This document shows, piece after piece, positions 1-10,000 of a DNA stretch of 45,628 nucleotides. Source of the DNA: an uncultured Eubacteriales bacterium (GTDB lineage: Bacteria > Bacillota > Clostridia > Oscillospirales > Acutalibacteraceae); the NCBI GenBank assembly GCA_934489895.1, contig CAKSST010000015.1, positions 1 to 45,628 of the forward strand, in the 5' to 3' direction. The notes under the pieces were generated by a model. That model ran no database searches. It had not been told where the DNA came from and saw only the letters and a list, made by a program, of their open reading frames with translations. Position 1 is the stretch's first letter. Every line of letters starts with the position of its first letter. The position numbers were made by a program, and so were the translations under genes.

Positions 1-694
1 CTTGATAATTTATCTTAGATTTTTCGGCAATATCTTCTTGCGGACGTCTCATATCAATTGGCAAAAAACGATCCTCGTACTTTGTGAACCATGTCTGGAC
101 ATATTCCAATTGGTTATATTCTTCTACGTTTGATGGAAGATTGTTATCATTGGTTATTTTCACATATACAATTGGTACTATGTGCCCAGGATGCCATACA
201 CTTTCATCAACCTTTTGGAGCAAAAAATACCGACCATAAAGACCTCTTTCTTTTGCTAAGTCGCTTTCCAATTGGTAGGCAAAAACATCTCCCAATTTCC
301 ATTGACATTTGTATATTCTCTTTTTTACTGGTTTTTTCACTGGAGGTTGCGGAGAAAGAAGTTTTGCTTGCAACTCATCAAGAATTTTTCTTCTTTTCGC
401 TTTTACTGACATATCTATTGACCGACAATAAAACATACCACTGTCTTTTTCAACCCAGTAAAGAGCTTTTTCCTTAACCCAAGGCATAAGCACTCCCAGA
501 TTCCATTGTGTATCCGCCAATGCCAACCAAAACAACGGTTCTTCGTCAATGTCGCCCATTATGCTTTTATAATCTTCCGTCAATTTGTCGGTGATATCTT
601 GGACAGTATTGCCAGTATTATACAATTCTTCAAATTCATCTTTAACATCTAGTGACGTATCGTTTTGATATAACTCAAATCCCCACATTCCCAT
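1..694 (-). CDS. Candidate immunity protein of the orphan Rhs tip (partial, runs off left edge)
   Basis: An open frame starts at the ATG at 694, preceded by a strong ribosome binding site (GGAGGTGAT), and stays open to the window edge, giving at least 231 codons. The protein begins MGMWGFELYQNDTSLDVKDE, and residues 55-70 read LFWLALADTQWNLGVL. It resembles a widespread family of unknown function that starts MG-WG and is followed by a SPQPP-like linker (here at about residue 114). It begins 16 bases after the stop of the GIY-YIG toxin fragment and is co-oriented with it, the usual arrangement of toxin then immunity gene. The immunity role is inferred from position only. The C-terminus is not in the window. 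Confidence 0.6.
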   Translation of the reverse strand, partial: MGMWGFELYQNDTSLDVKDEFEELYNTGNTVQDITDKLTEDYKSIMGDIDEEPLFWLALADTQWNLGVLMPWVKEKALYWVEKDSGMFYCRSIDMSVKAKRRKILDELQAKLLSPQPPVKKPVKKRIYKCQWKLGDVFAYQLESDLAKERGLYGRYFLLQKVDESVWHPGHIVPIVYVKITNDNNLPSNVEEYNQLEYVQTWFTKYEDRFLPIDMRRPQEDIAEKSKINYQ

Positions 695-710
695 TTATAT
701 CACCTCCAAA

Positions 711-1505
711 TCAATTTCCAGTCCAATACAAAATCTCGTTGGACATTTGATTCCATCCGTAGTTCAAAGTGCCTAAAGCCAGTTCTTTAAACGCGCCCCA
801 ATATTTTGGCGACACACTGTTGATCTGATTATTCATTTTATTTGCAATATTTATTGTGTGGTAGTACGCCATTCCTGCTTGCTCCAACGCCCTTGATTCT
901 GGAAGATTCAACCCAGAAGCAATTACTTCCATTTCTAACCCAGCACGAGCAGGATTAGCACTATGCGCTGCTCTTCTCTTATCCACATTATTGGTACGCC
1001 CCACATATTGCACTGTTCCAGCGTCATCTTTTAAAACATATACTGAGTTATTTCGTTTTGCTGTTTTTTCTACCGCTTTTTCAGCAACGGCCGACGTTAC
1101 CGCTGCTGCTGTTGAAACACCTGCGACAATCATTGCGCCCGTTGCTACGCTTGCTGCGGTAGCGGCTGCTCCAGCTGATATTCCTCCAATTATGCCACCA
1201 CCTGCAACTGCTAAAGCAGGGGCAGCTGCTCCGCAGGTCGCTACAGTTACCGCTACAGCAGCCACAGCAACTGCCGCTACCGCAACTACTGTGAAAATTG
1301 TGCTTAACTTAGGCCAATTACCAGTTGGATCAGACATATTCACTGGGTTGTTAAAACAATAAGCGAACATATTTGTGCCTTGAACATTTCCGATTTGTCC
1401 AATGGCAGCATCTGCGTTAATAAACCGACCAATCTCAGGATCGTAATAACGGCTGGATACATAATAGAGACCTGTCTCGGCATCGTACCGTACAGCATTG
1501 ACAAC
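711..1505 (-). pseudogene. Orphan Rhs C-terminal tip with GIY-YIG-like nuclease toxin domain
   Basis: This is a 5'-truncated Rhs gene. The frame is open from 1505, just after an in-frame TAG, down to the TGA at 711 (264 codons), with no convincing start upstream. It opens inside the Rhs core (RYYDPEIGRFINAD, then FAYCFNNPVNMSDPTG), passes through an Ala/Gly/Val-rich hydrophobic stretch, and ends in a domain with VYVLKD, QYVGRTNN, DKRRAAH and a later PESRALEQ. Together these fit the Y, Y-V-G, Arg and Glu positions of a GIY-YIG nuclease. The core segment closely matches that of the full-length Rhs at 4054-11073, so this looks like a displaced tip left after a cassette switch. A Met in the core (1370) could in principle start a 219-aa product, but it has no clear ribosome binding site. 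A silent reservoir or pseudogene is more likely than an expressed toxin. Confidence 0.75.
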
Positions 1506-1582
1506 CTAATTATAGCACATTATTATAACAAATACAAACAAAAGTCAGCACAGAACGACAATCGACAATATTAAGTTTTAAG

Positions 1583-1614
1583 ACAAGTCACATTTATTTG
1601 TGGCTTGTTTTTTT
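1583..1614 (+). terminator. Rho-independent terminator, plus strand
   Basis: ACAAGTCAC (1583-1591) pairs with GTGGCTTGT (1600-1608) with one G-T pair, and a run of seven T follows. There is no intact plus-strand gene upstream, so it is probably a leftover from the mobile element that truncated the orphan Rhs fragment. Confidence 0.55.
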
Positions 1615-1615
1615 A

Positions 1616-1660
1616 CCCCCGGTTCATTTTGAACTAGGGGGCAGTTCAATTTGAACCGCC
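1616..1660. promoter_or_regulatory. Pair of adjacent palindromic operator-like sites
   Basis: There are two palindromes in a row. The first, 1616-1641, has CCCCC and AGGGGG arms around GTTCATTTTGAAC. The second, 1640-1660, is GGC-A-GTTCAATTTGAAC-C-GCC. Both share a GTTCA-N3-TGAAC type core, spaced 23-24 bases centre to centre (about two helical turns). This is typical of a dimeric repressor site such as MarR or TetR type. No regulator gene lies next to it, so which protein binds is unknown. Confidence 0.4.
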
Positions 1661-1904
1661 TTTAATATATAAATATAATCTTAATGTTAGATGAGAGAAA
1701 AAATTATATATACCCGTCATTTTTGCTTGAAAACAAAGGCAAGGCAGGAATAGCCCTCATACTTTCGGCTGAATTACACCTTGCAAACAGTGTTTGCAAC
1801 TGCTGTCATACCTTGATTTTTTCGCATTTTACCCCTACAAAACGCCCTTTTAAGTGCATTATGTGAGGAAGTGTTTTTCTCAAATAAATGCAGAGGAAAT
1901 GATT

Positions 1905-2120
1905 ATGGGTAAAAGCAACGTGAAAATTATAAGCATTGACCGATATAACGGAACAGTCTCCGCAAAAGAATTGTTTGCAGAAATGGTCGCGCAAAGTTTA
2001 CAAAGCAAAGCCGGAAATGTCTGGACGCTGGCACAGTCCCTCGATATACTGAAAGAGCCGATTGTCAAATTCAAATCTGTGCTGTCATTTACAGGAGGTA
2101 AATATGACACATCGAATTGA
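1905..2120 (+). CDS. Small protein of unknown function upstream of the recombinase
   Basis: A 71-aa frame. I prefer the ATG at 1905 because GAGGAA lies 8-9 bases upstream; an in-frame ATG six bases earlier is too close to it. The sequence has no motif I recognise (it starts MGKSNVKIISIDRY). Its 3' end overlaps the recombinase start at 2104 by 17 bases, which suggests translational coupling. The 1508-1904 stretch before it holds only the terminator, the palindrome pair and a 60-codon frame with no support. Confidence 0.45.
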   Translation: MGKSNVKIISIDRYNGTVSAKELFAEMVAQSLQSKAGNVWTLAQSLDILKEPIVKFKSVLSFTGGKYDTSN

Positions 2121-3708
2121 CAACAAAATTTACAAAGCGGCTCTTTACTGCCGTTTATCCAAGGACGATGATAACCGAAACGGTGACAGCTCCAGCATAC
2201 AAACACAAAAATCATTGCTTGAACGCTATTGCAGAGAAAACGGTTATTTGATCCAAGATTTTTATGTGGATGATGGTTATTCGGGCTTGAATTTTGACCG
2301 TCCCGATTTTCAACGGTTGCTTACTGATATTGACAGCGGTACTGTCAATATGGTTATAACCAAGGATTTATCCCGATTAGGGCGAGATTACATTCAAACG
2401 GGTTATTACACCGAAATCTACTTTGCAAAAAAGCGTGTCCGTTATATTGCTGTAAACGATGCCTTTGACAGCAATCGGGATGATAATGATATTGCACCCT
2501 TTCGCCACATTCTCAACGATATGTACGCAAAAGACCTATCCCGAAAGGTTAAGTCTGCCAAAAGGCAAAGAGCCTTAAACGGACTGTTTATCAGCTCACA
2601 AGCACCATTCGGGTATAAGCCTTGTCCCGACAACCGCAATCTGATGATTATCGATGAGCCTGCGGCAGAAATTGTGCGCCGTATCTTTGCATTGTCCTTA
2701 TCGGGCTGTAGCGCAAAAAAAATAGCCGAAATTTTGACCGCAGAGGGTGTTATCACTCCCGGTGTTTACAAGTATCAGCAGGGCGACACACGCTTTGCAC
2801 GATACTTAAAAGACGGTAAAAATCGTTGGTGTTATGAAACGGTGCAAACCATTCTGAAAGATCGGGTTTATGTCGGTGAGATGGTAAACCACAAGGCAGA
2901 GGTTGCAAACTACAAAACCAAGCAACGAGTTATGCTACCTCACAGCGAGCGTATTGTGGTTGAAAACACCCACCAAGCCATTATTGACCGTAGGGACTGG
3001 CTGACTGTTCAGCAGCTTGTCCACGCACGTCACAAAGCACCTCACCATAAATTTGAAAACATATTCAGAGGAATGGTGTTCTGTGCCGATTGCGGTAGCC
3101 GTCTTTGTATGGGAACAAAACAGCGAAACGGAAAGTATTATCACCACTACCGTTGCAATAATCACTATCTCAATCCCGATAAATGTCCAAAGCCGCACCA
3201 AATTTCCTATACGGTGTTATACCAAAATATTTTGGAACGAATACAACAGCTTACCAAGGCGGTAGAAAATGACGAGGAGTTTTATGACCTTGTGCAGATT
3301 AAAACCGCCGACAATCTGCCATCCGATTCTGTTCAAAAGGAAAAGTATTCTATTGAAAAACGGATGGCAGAATTGTCCGGTAAAGTTTGAAAGCTGTTTG
3401 ACGGTCACGCTAACGGTGTTATTGATGAGCGCAACTATGAAATGCTGATGAAAGATATTCAGGCTGAGCAGGAAAGTTTAGAACAAAAACTTTCTGCCTT
3501 GCAATCTAAAATTTCACAGCAACATAATACCGAAATATCTATTGAGCAGTACAAAGAGACCGTCAGAGATTGCCTTAATGTTACGGAATTAACACCATTC
3601 GTCCTAAACAAGCTGATAAGCAAAATTGAAATCAGCAGTTTAGAAACAGTTGATGGTAAAAAACAGCAAGAAGTTATCGTGGAGTGGAAGTTTGCAAAAA
3701 CAATATAA
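2104..3708 (+). pseudogene. Large serine recombinase (TnpX/TndX-like), interrupted by an in-frame TGA
   Basis: The start at ATG 2104 follows AGGAGG at a 5-base spacing. The N-terminus has the resolvase catalytic region (ALYCRLSKDD with the active-site Ser), then ITKDLSRLGRDY, then a recombinase domain and a zinc ribbon (FCADCGSRLCMG ... YRCNNHY ... C), then a coiled-coil tail. At 3388-3390 a TGA splits the frame; the same frame continues to 3708 with typical tail sequence, for a total of 534 codons. A CGA (Arg) to TGA change would explain it. The truncated product (428 aa from this start) keeps the catalytic and zinc-ribbon parts, so some activity cannot be excluded. The gene sits between the live Rhs locus and the orphan tip with no cargo or transfer genes, so the element it served has been lost. 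Confidence 0.85.
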
Positions 3709-3714
3709 TATGCT

Positions 3715-4038
3715 TTATGATAAATCATAACTGGTGTAGCCATACTTATTGATCGCCTTCTGCAATTTCAAAAACTTACTAACTGCTGATTTTCCTGAAA
3801 ACAAATCTTTGAAGAAATGTTTCTTGAAAACCACTCTGATCTTTGGCTGAGTATAAAAAGTAAAAGTTAACTTTGTGATGTCTCTTGTCGCAACACACCT
3901 ACTATTTTCAAGAGAATTTTCGTTAGCGTAGTTTTTGATACATTCATCAAAACAGATTTTAATATCTGTTTTCCCGCTTTTTACTGTTATTCCTGAACTG
4001 TTAATATTAACTATTTCAAAGCAAATAATATTACTCAT
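3715..4038 (-). CDS. Candidate immunity protein for the ParB-like Rhs toxin
   Basis: A 107-aa protein starting MSNIICFEIVNINSSG. It has no signal peptide and no membrane segment, so it is probably cytoplasmic. The start is clear: AAAGGAGGAAT lies 6-7 bases before the ATG. It begins 15 bases after the stop of the full-length Rhs gene on the same strand, which is the same spacing and order as the orphan tip and its neighbour. I recognise no family. The immunity function is inferred from the strictly toxin-then-immunity arrangement of Rhs loci. The stop codon lies in a 16-base near-perfect palindrome (3715-3730) that meets the end of the recombinase gene. Confidence 0.6.
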   Translation of the reverse strand: MSNIICFEIVNINSSGITVKSGKTDIKICFDECIKNYANENSLENSRCVATRDITKLTFTFYTQPKIRVVFKKHFFKDLFSGKSAVSKFLKLQKAINKYGYTSYDLS

Positions 4039-4053
4039 TTTGTTATTCCTCCT

Positions 4054-7000
4054 TTATTTGGTTAAGAAAATCTTTATTGTTTCTTTGCCTAGACTTCTTA
4101 ATGCAGCTACTCGATGATGTCCATTAGCCAACTGATAAAAGCCATTTGGCAATTGAGTTGCATAAATTTTTCCATAACCATTTAGAGGAATTAAACGACA
4201 GTAATCACTTATAACACCCGGCGCAGGTCCACAAGTGACAAATTCATCCATTGGATTATTTAAGACCTTGTTAATATTAACTTTTATTGGTGCCAATCCT
4301 GTTTGTTGTAATCCAACCTTTCCGGCATATAGATTTGCTGCAACTGCGGCAACATCATATGCACCGCCGGTTATTTTGGCTCCAGTATCTCCTCCTATTG
4401 CACGTCCTACATCCTTAACGGCTGTCCTGATAATGTTATCTTCTCTCAACACATTGGTTTTGGTGACATCGTTGACTATTTGACCTATCCCTTGTGTAGC
4501 TGTAGCCGCACCGTTAACAATCAAAAATCCTGCTGCTACAGCTCCAACGCCAGTCCAACTTGTAAAAGCACCTAAAGCAGCACCCGCGGCCATTTGTGCA
4601 ACACCGCTAACTACATTTAATGCACCTGTTAACCACTTCGGCCATTGTCCTGTTGGATCATCCATGTTAACGGGGTTGTTAAAACAGTATGCAAAAAGGT
4701 TATATCCTAAAATATTTCCGCCTACATCCGATATTTCTCCATCAGCGTTGATGAACCTACCAATTTCCGGATCGTAGTATCTTGTACCTGTTAAATAGAA
4801 TCCCGTTTCCCCATCATAATAATACCCACGGTATCTTACAGGGTTTAACTGTCCGATGGTGCTTGCCTGGCTGCCTGTAATGCTTAAAACCTCACCCCAA
4901 GCAGTATATGTATATTCTACCACCTTATTGCCGTTACTGTCAATAATGCCAATAACGTCACCCTGCAGATTAAATACATAATAATAGTAGGTATTATTAC
5001 AGATTAATCCATATGCAATGCCGTTCTCATCATATAGATAAACAATGTAATCGTCACCTGTTTTTTGTCCAAGCAATACACCTTCAAGCCAGTAATAATC
5101 GGTTGTAACACCGTTTACCGTTTTTGAGGTTCTGTTACCGTCGGCATTATACGTATAGTTAATTGTATTTTGTGCATTTGTAATACCTGTTAACTGTCTG
5201 CCGTTTTGCCAGCTTAAAGTGTTGCCTTTATAGCTTAACGGATTACCAATTTCATCATAAGTAATTGCCTGACCGTTGTATGCTGTAAGCTGGTCTTTCC
5301 AGTTGGCGTTACCGTATGTATATGACTTTATACTCTCACCGTTAAGAGTAACAGACAGTATATTTCCACCGTTATCATAGGTATATTCATATACGCCGTT
5401 TGCATTGGTGAGAGTTTTTAATTGGTTAAGCGAGTCATATGTATAGCTTTCAATAACCGTGCCGTTTTTAGATACACTTTCGATATTACCAAGCGCATCA
5501 TAAGCATAACAATACGTATCTTCACCAACCTGCATATTTTCTACAAGCGCCGTTGTTGAGTTGACGTCTGCACCGTCTAAATAACTGTACCTTGTTACAA
5601 ATGGTGCAGTAGTATGCACCGTGCGTGTATCAACACGGCAAAGCGCATCATAGCTATAGCTTAATGTTTGTATATCATTATGCTTAACACCATATAACAA
5701 GTCCACCTTTTGACCTGCTGTTGATGCATTGCCGTAAATATACTGTGTTTTGTTTGTAACGCCGTTTGCTGTATAAATATAGCTTTTAACACGGTTATAT
5801 TCATCATATTTATAGCTTATTGAGCTACCGTCAGACGCTCTTGCCTCTTGTATTCTGCCCGAAAGGTCATATAAATACTGTGAGGTTATATTTACAAACA
5901 AATCTTGCTTTTGATACAAATTGCCCGATTTATCATATTTATATTTAATTTTTACGCTATTATTATATGCCGTTTGAGTTATACGGTCAAAGTTATCATA
6001 GGTATAGTCAACGACGTTACCGTTGCCGTATCTCATTTGTTTAAGCGGACCGTTATTATCGTTATAGATATACTCTGACAGCGTTTGTGTGCCAACAGAT
6101 ATTGCGCTTGTGTTATAATATTTATCATACGAGAAGTTATATGCCGTACCTGAGGGTGCGGTTATTTTTTTAAGTCCGCCAAAGGCATAATATTCATACC
6201 CAACGTTGCTGTTGCCCTGCGCCACCGCTTCAAGACGGTCATTATTAGCATTGTAGGTATAAGAGGTTATGTTATTTTTAGCATCCGTTACGCTTGTTTG
6301 CAAGCCACGTGACGTATCAAAGCCATAGGTTGTTACATTACCTCGGCTGTCTTTTATTGTATGTATAAAATTACCGTTATCCTGATACGTTACGCTTGAG
6401 TTAATTGTTTTATGTATTTTTTCTGCTATAAAATAGCGGTTAATGGCATTGCTAATTCCTGTAAAAATTAGATTGCCGGTATTTGAAATGCTTCCGTTTG
6501 CAACATCAAGCGCCAGGTTTTCATTATGTTTTGGTATTATCTGAAAACCTTGATGTTGACTGTAATATACAAATTTAAACAGCTTGCGGTCATTTACAGT
6601 TGAATCACCCAATTGTAAATATGTGCATCCATTCTCTTCGGTATCGGTACTTACCTGTAACAGTTTATCAGTTGCATTTAATGGTGTAAATGTATAATAG
6701 TCCGTTTCACCGTATTTTTTCACCTGAAATCTTTGCGTTTTATTGTGATTTAATTCATATTGAAACACCTCGGTACCAACTGACACATTGCCATAACTTA
6801 CATCAATATACTTACCGCTATTACGTGCACGGAAAGCGTACACTGCACCATCCTCAATTTGATCTATAGGCTCTATACTTGTATCCTCAAAATACCATGA
6901 CTGACCGGGATTTAACGTTCCATAAGGAGAAATGATGGTAACGTTATTTTGAGTTGCAGAATAGTTTACTGATACTATTTTACCATCAGGTGAGGTTTTT

Positions 7001-10000
7001 GGAGAAAATGTATATGTAAAATCTGATTGCGGCGTAATTTTAAAAATTTGCTGGTCAGTGCCTATGGTTGTATACAGAGAAACGGGTGTTTCTTCATTAT
7101 TAACACTGTTTGTAATATGTAAAGACTTATCGGGCGAATGTTCGGGATGCAGATAATAACCGCCTTTACCAGTATCCTCAAGTATCCATCGTTGATTTGC
7201 TGAACCGCTAAAATTATGTTGCACTATCGAAGCGTAATTTTGTGTGCTTGCATCTGCAACGGTTAAATATTTTCCTGTATTTTTAAGCCTTATATAATAG
7301 GTTTTGCCCGACTGTAAGGATGCAGAATAATTATCTGCGCCCGTTATTGTATCAACCGGATTACCTTGTGATGTATAATCAATATCCGCTCTGATACCCT
7401 CACTGCTTTTTGAAAACACTGTGTTTTTATTGGTATCGTATGCGTATTCATAAGACGTTCCCGTAGGGCTAATAATTTTTGATAATGAATTACTGCTATA
7501 TTGATAATTGGACTGTTGGTTAGCTTTATCTGCTGTAGTAATAACATTACCGTTACTATCATAAGAATAACTTTGTGCTGTATCACGATACAAGAACACA
7601 TTATCAAAATACGCCGTATTGCACGTATTATAATAGCCCATATGTATCATTATTTTATCATGTGGCTTGTCTGCAATTACAATATTGCTTGTGAATTGCC
7701 AGTCTGATACATATTCATTAAACTCAGCAACCTCACGTTTTACAACTTCGTCACCACTATACAGTTGTACAATGATTTTAAAAACACTTTCATCGCCGCT
7801 TTGATGTGGTACCGAATTCGCTTTACCCCAAGCACCAAAGCTGTAAACGTCACCCTTTTTTCCATTTAACGCTATAACTTGAGAAGAATATATTGTATGT
7901 GCAGGTGTTCCGATAATACGGAACGACTTACTGCCACTATATGCAGTTGAGCTAACAGCGCCGTTCATACAATTTGTAAAAAACAAGGGTGAAGTGCTGC
8001 CTACTGTATCATATTCAAAATCACTATCACTTAATAAATTGATATTATTAGACGTGTCTCCTACCTCTAGCTGAACGCAATCCACATACATTGTACCAGT
8101 AGCATTAAAAAGACCCACACCAACACTTTTTAACGTTTCACCGTGATTTAATGTTACAGTAAAAATTAGCTTTTTAAAACCGTTATTAATATCTGTATCA
8201 GTAGTTCCCGATATAAAATCAGAATACAAATAACGTGACTCACTTGTGTACAACTCTATACCCGCACCATTTGATGCTGATTCAACATTAACTGTTTTTA
8301 CGTAAGCCGTAACGGTATATGTTGAATGGTTAAGATTATTTAATCTTTGAAAAACGGTTGTTGTTCCTACTTCGGTAGCTGTATGTTTTACCGTATTTAA
8401 AGAGATATACCCTTCATTGCTAACAAGTTCAGTTTTTGCTGAACTTAAATCTTTATAAGTTAACCAATTAGCCAAACCAAAAGTAAAAGCGCCGTCATAT
8501 AAAAGATTATTATTATACCTTGTATTGTTAGATGATACTTGAATTTTATTGTTTTTAAAAATATTACTTTTAGCTGTATCTGAAGTGTTATATGATTGCG
8601 AATAAGAATTACCGTCGCTATCGTAAGCGCAAGTTACCCTGCCCTCTGTATCAAACTGATATGTCATACTACGCTGTTTGTTATCAGTAACTACAGTTTG
8701 ATTATGTTTATAATTGAATGTATGCCTTGTTCCTGAAACACCCGCATTACCATTTTGTGTTACTGTTACAATACGTTTGTTTTGGTCATAGCTGTAACCA
8801 TTATTTAAATCAGATGAGTGTTGCAATACAGTCATAGCGTTAGTATTACCCTCATCATACGCAAAATGTGTGCCTGTTCCGTCAGGATAGTATATGTGTT
8901 TTAAAAAGCCGTTTGTATAGCTGAAAGTAACGCTTCTACCGCTGTTATCGGTAATAGATGTTAATTGATAGTTGCTGTCATAATTAAGCGCAAAAACACC
9001 ACCCGACGAAGTTGTAATACTTGACAGGTAATTATCTACATTGGGAATGGGGCTGTAATTTAAGCTTATTGTATTGCCATTTGTATCAATAATTTTTCGT
9101 AAATCACCCCAAATATCAAACTTTAAAACATTGCCGTCTTTATCAGTGATTTTACTTGATAATTCTCCCTCACCGCTAAGTGAAGCATATGTATATCCCA
9201 AACCATCCTCATCAACGATTGAACCGTCACTGAGTTCAACAAAATAATGATCAGTGCCGTCACCATCTGTATATACATACTTTACTGAGCTGTTACCCGA
9301 TACAGAAACATTTTGCAAGTGCTGAACAAGATTTAAGTGCCATCCGCTTCCGTATTTTATTGTTTGGTTAGCAGAACATACAGAACAAATTGCGTTTGCA
9401 CTATTATATATATGAGATAGCGTAAAACCGTTTATTTCAGATATAAACGAAACATCATTATGAACGTACGTGAGATTACCGTTAAAATTGTTAACAAACG
9501 TGTTGCCTCTTTCTCCGGCATAAAACTCACTGTAGCTCCAATAATCCTCAAGACCAACTGTGTCTCTATAATAAAATATATATGTTGGATCACTATTTTC
9601 TAGTGAATGGTCGCTATCATAAAAACGTGCAAAATTATTTGAAGACGGATAACTGCTAGCTTTTATCATAACGCCACGATTTGTTTCGCCGTTGCGCCAT
9701 TCTTGTACAATTTTTGTTATATCAAACTCAGTCCAAGAGCCGTGATATGTAGTTTGTGAATCGTTAATAATAGCATAATCTATAACGGTGCTATCATAAC
9801 TTGGCGTTGGTGGATTACTATCAGAATACAAAACTGTACTTGTCAGTATTGTTTGATTCCAATCAGATGTTATTTTATGTACATTTAACTGCAGATTAGT
9901 AGGACAAGTAGAAATAGTACTACGATAGCCACATAATGCTAAAGTAGCTTTAACAATAGTTGCGCTTTGAGGTATCGTATCAGGCAACTCAACATACAAC

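Noticed and set aside
991..1362. Ala/Thr-rich frame on the plus strand
   Set aside because: It is the antisense of the Ala/Gly/Val-rich part of the orphan Rhs tip.
1684..1866. 60-codon frame before the recombinase unit
   Set aside because: No ribosome binding site and no recognisable sequence; probably leader or chance.
3388..3390. TGA read as an amino acid (alternative code)
   Set aside because: Other intact genes in the window end with TGA, for example the XRE repressor at 30296-30661, and the TGA interruptions occur only in mobile-element genes and remnants.
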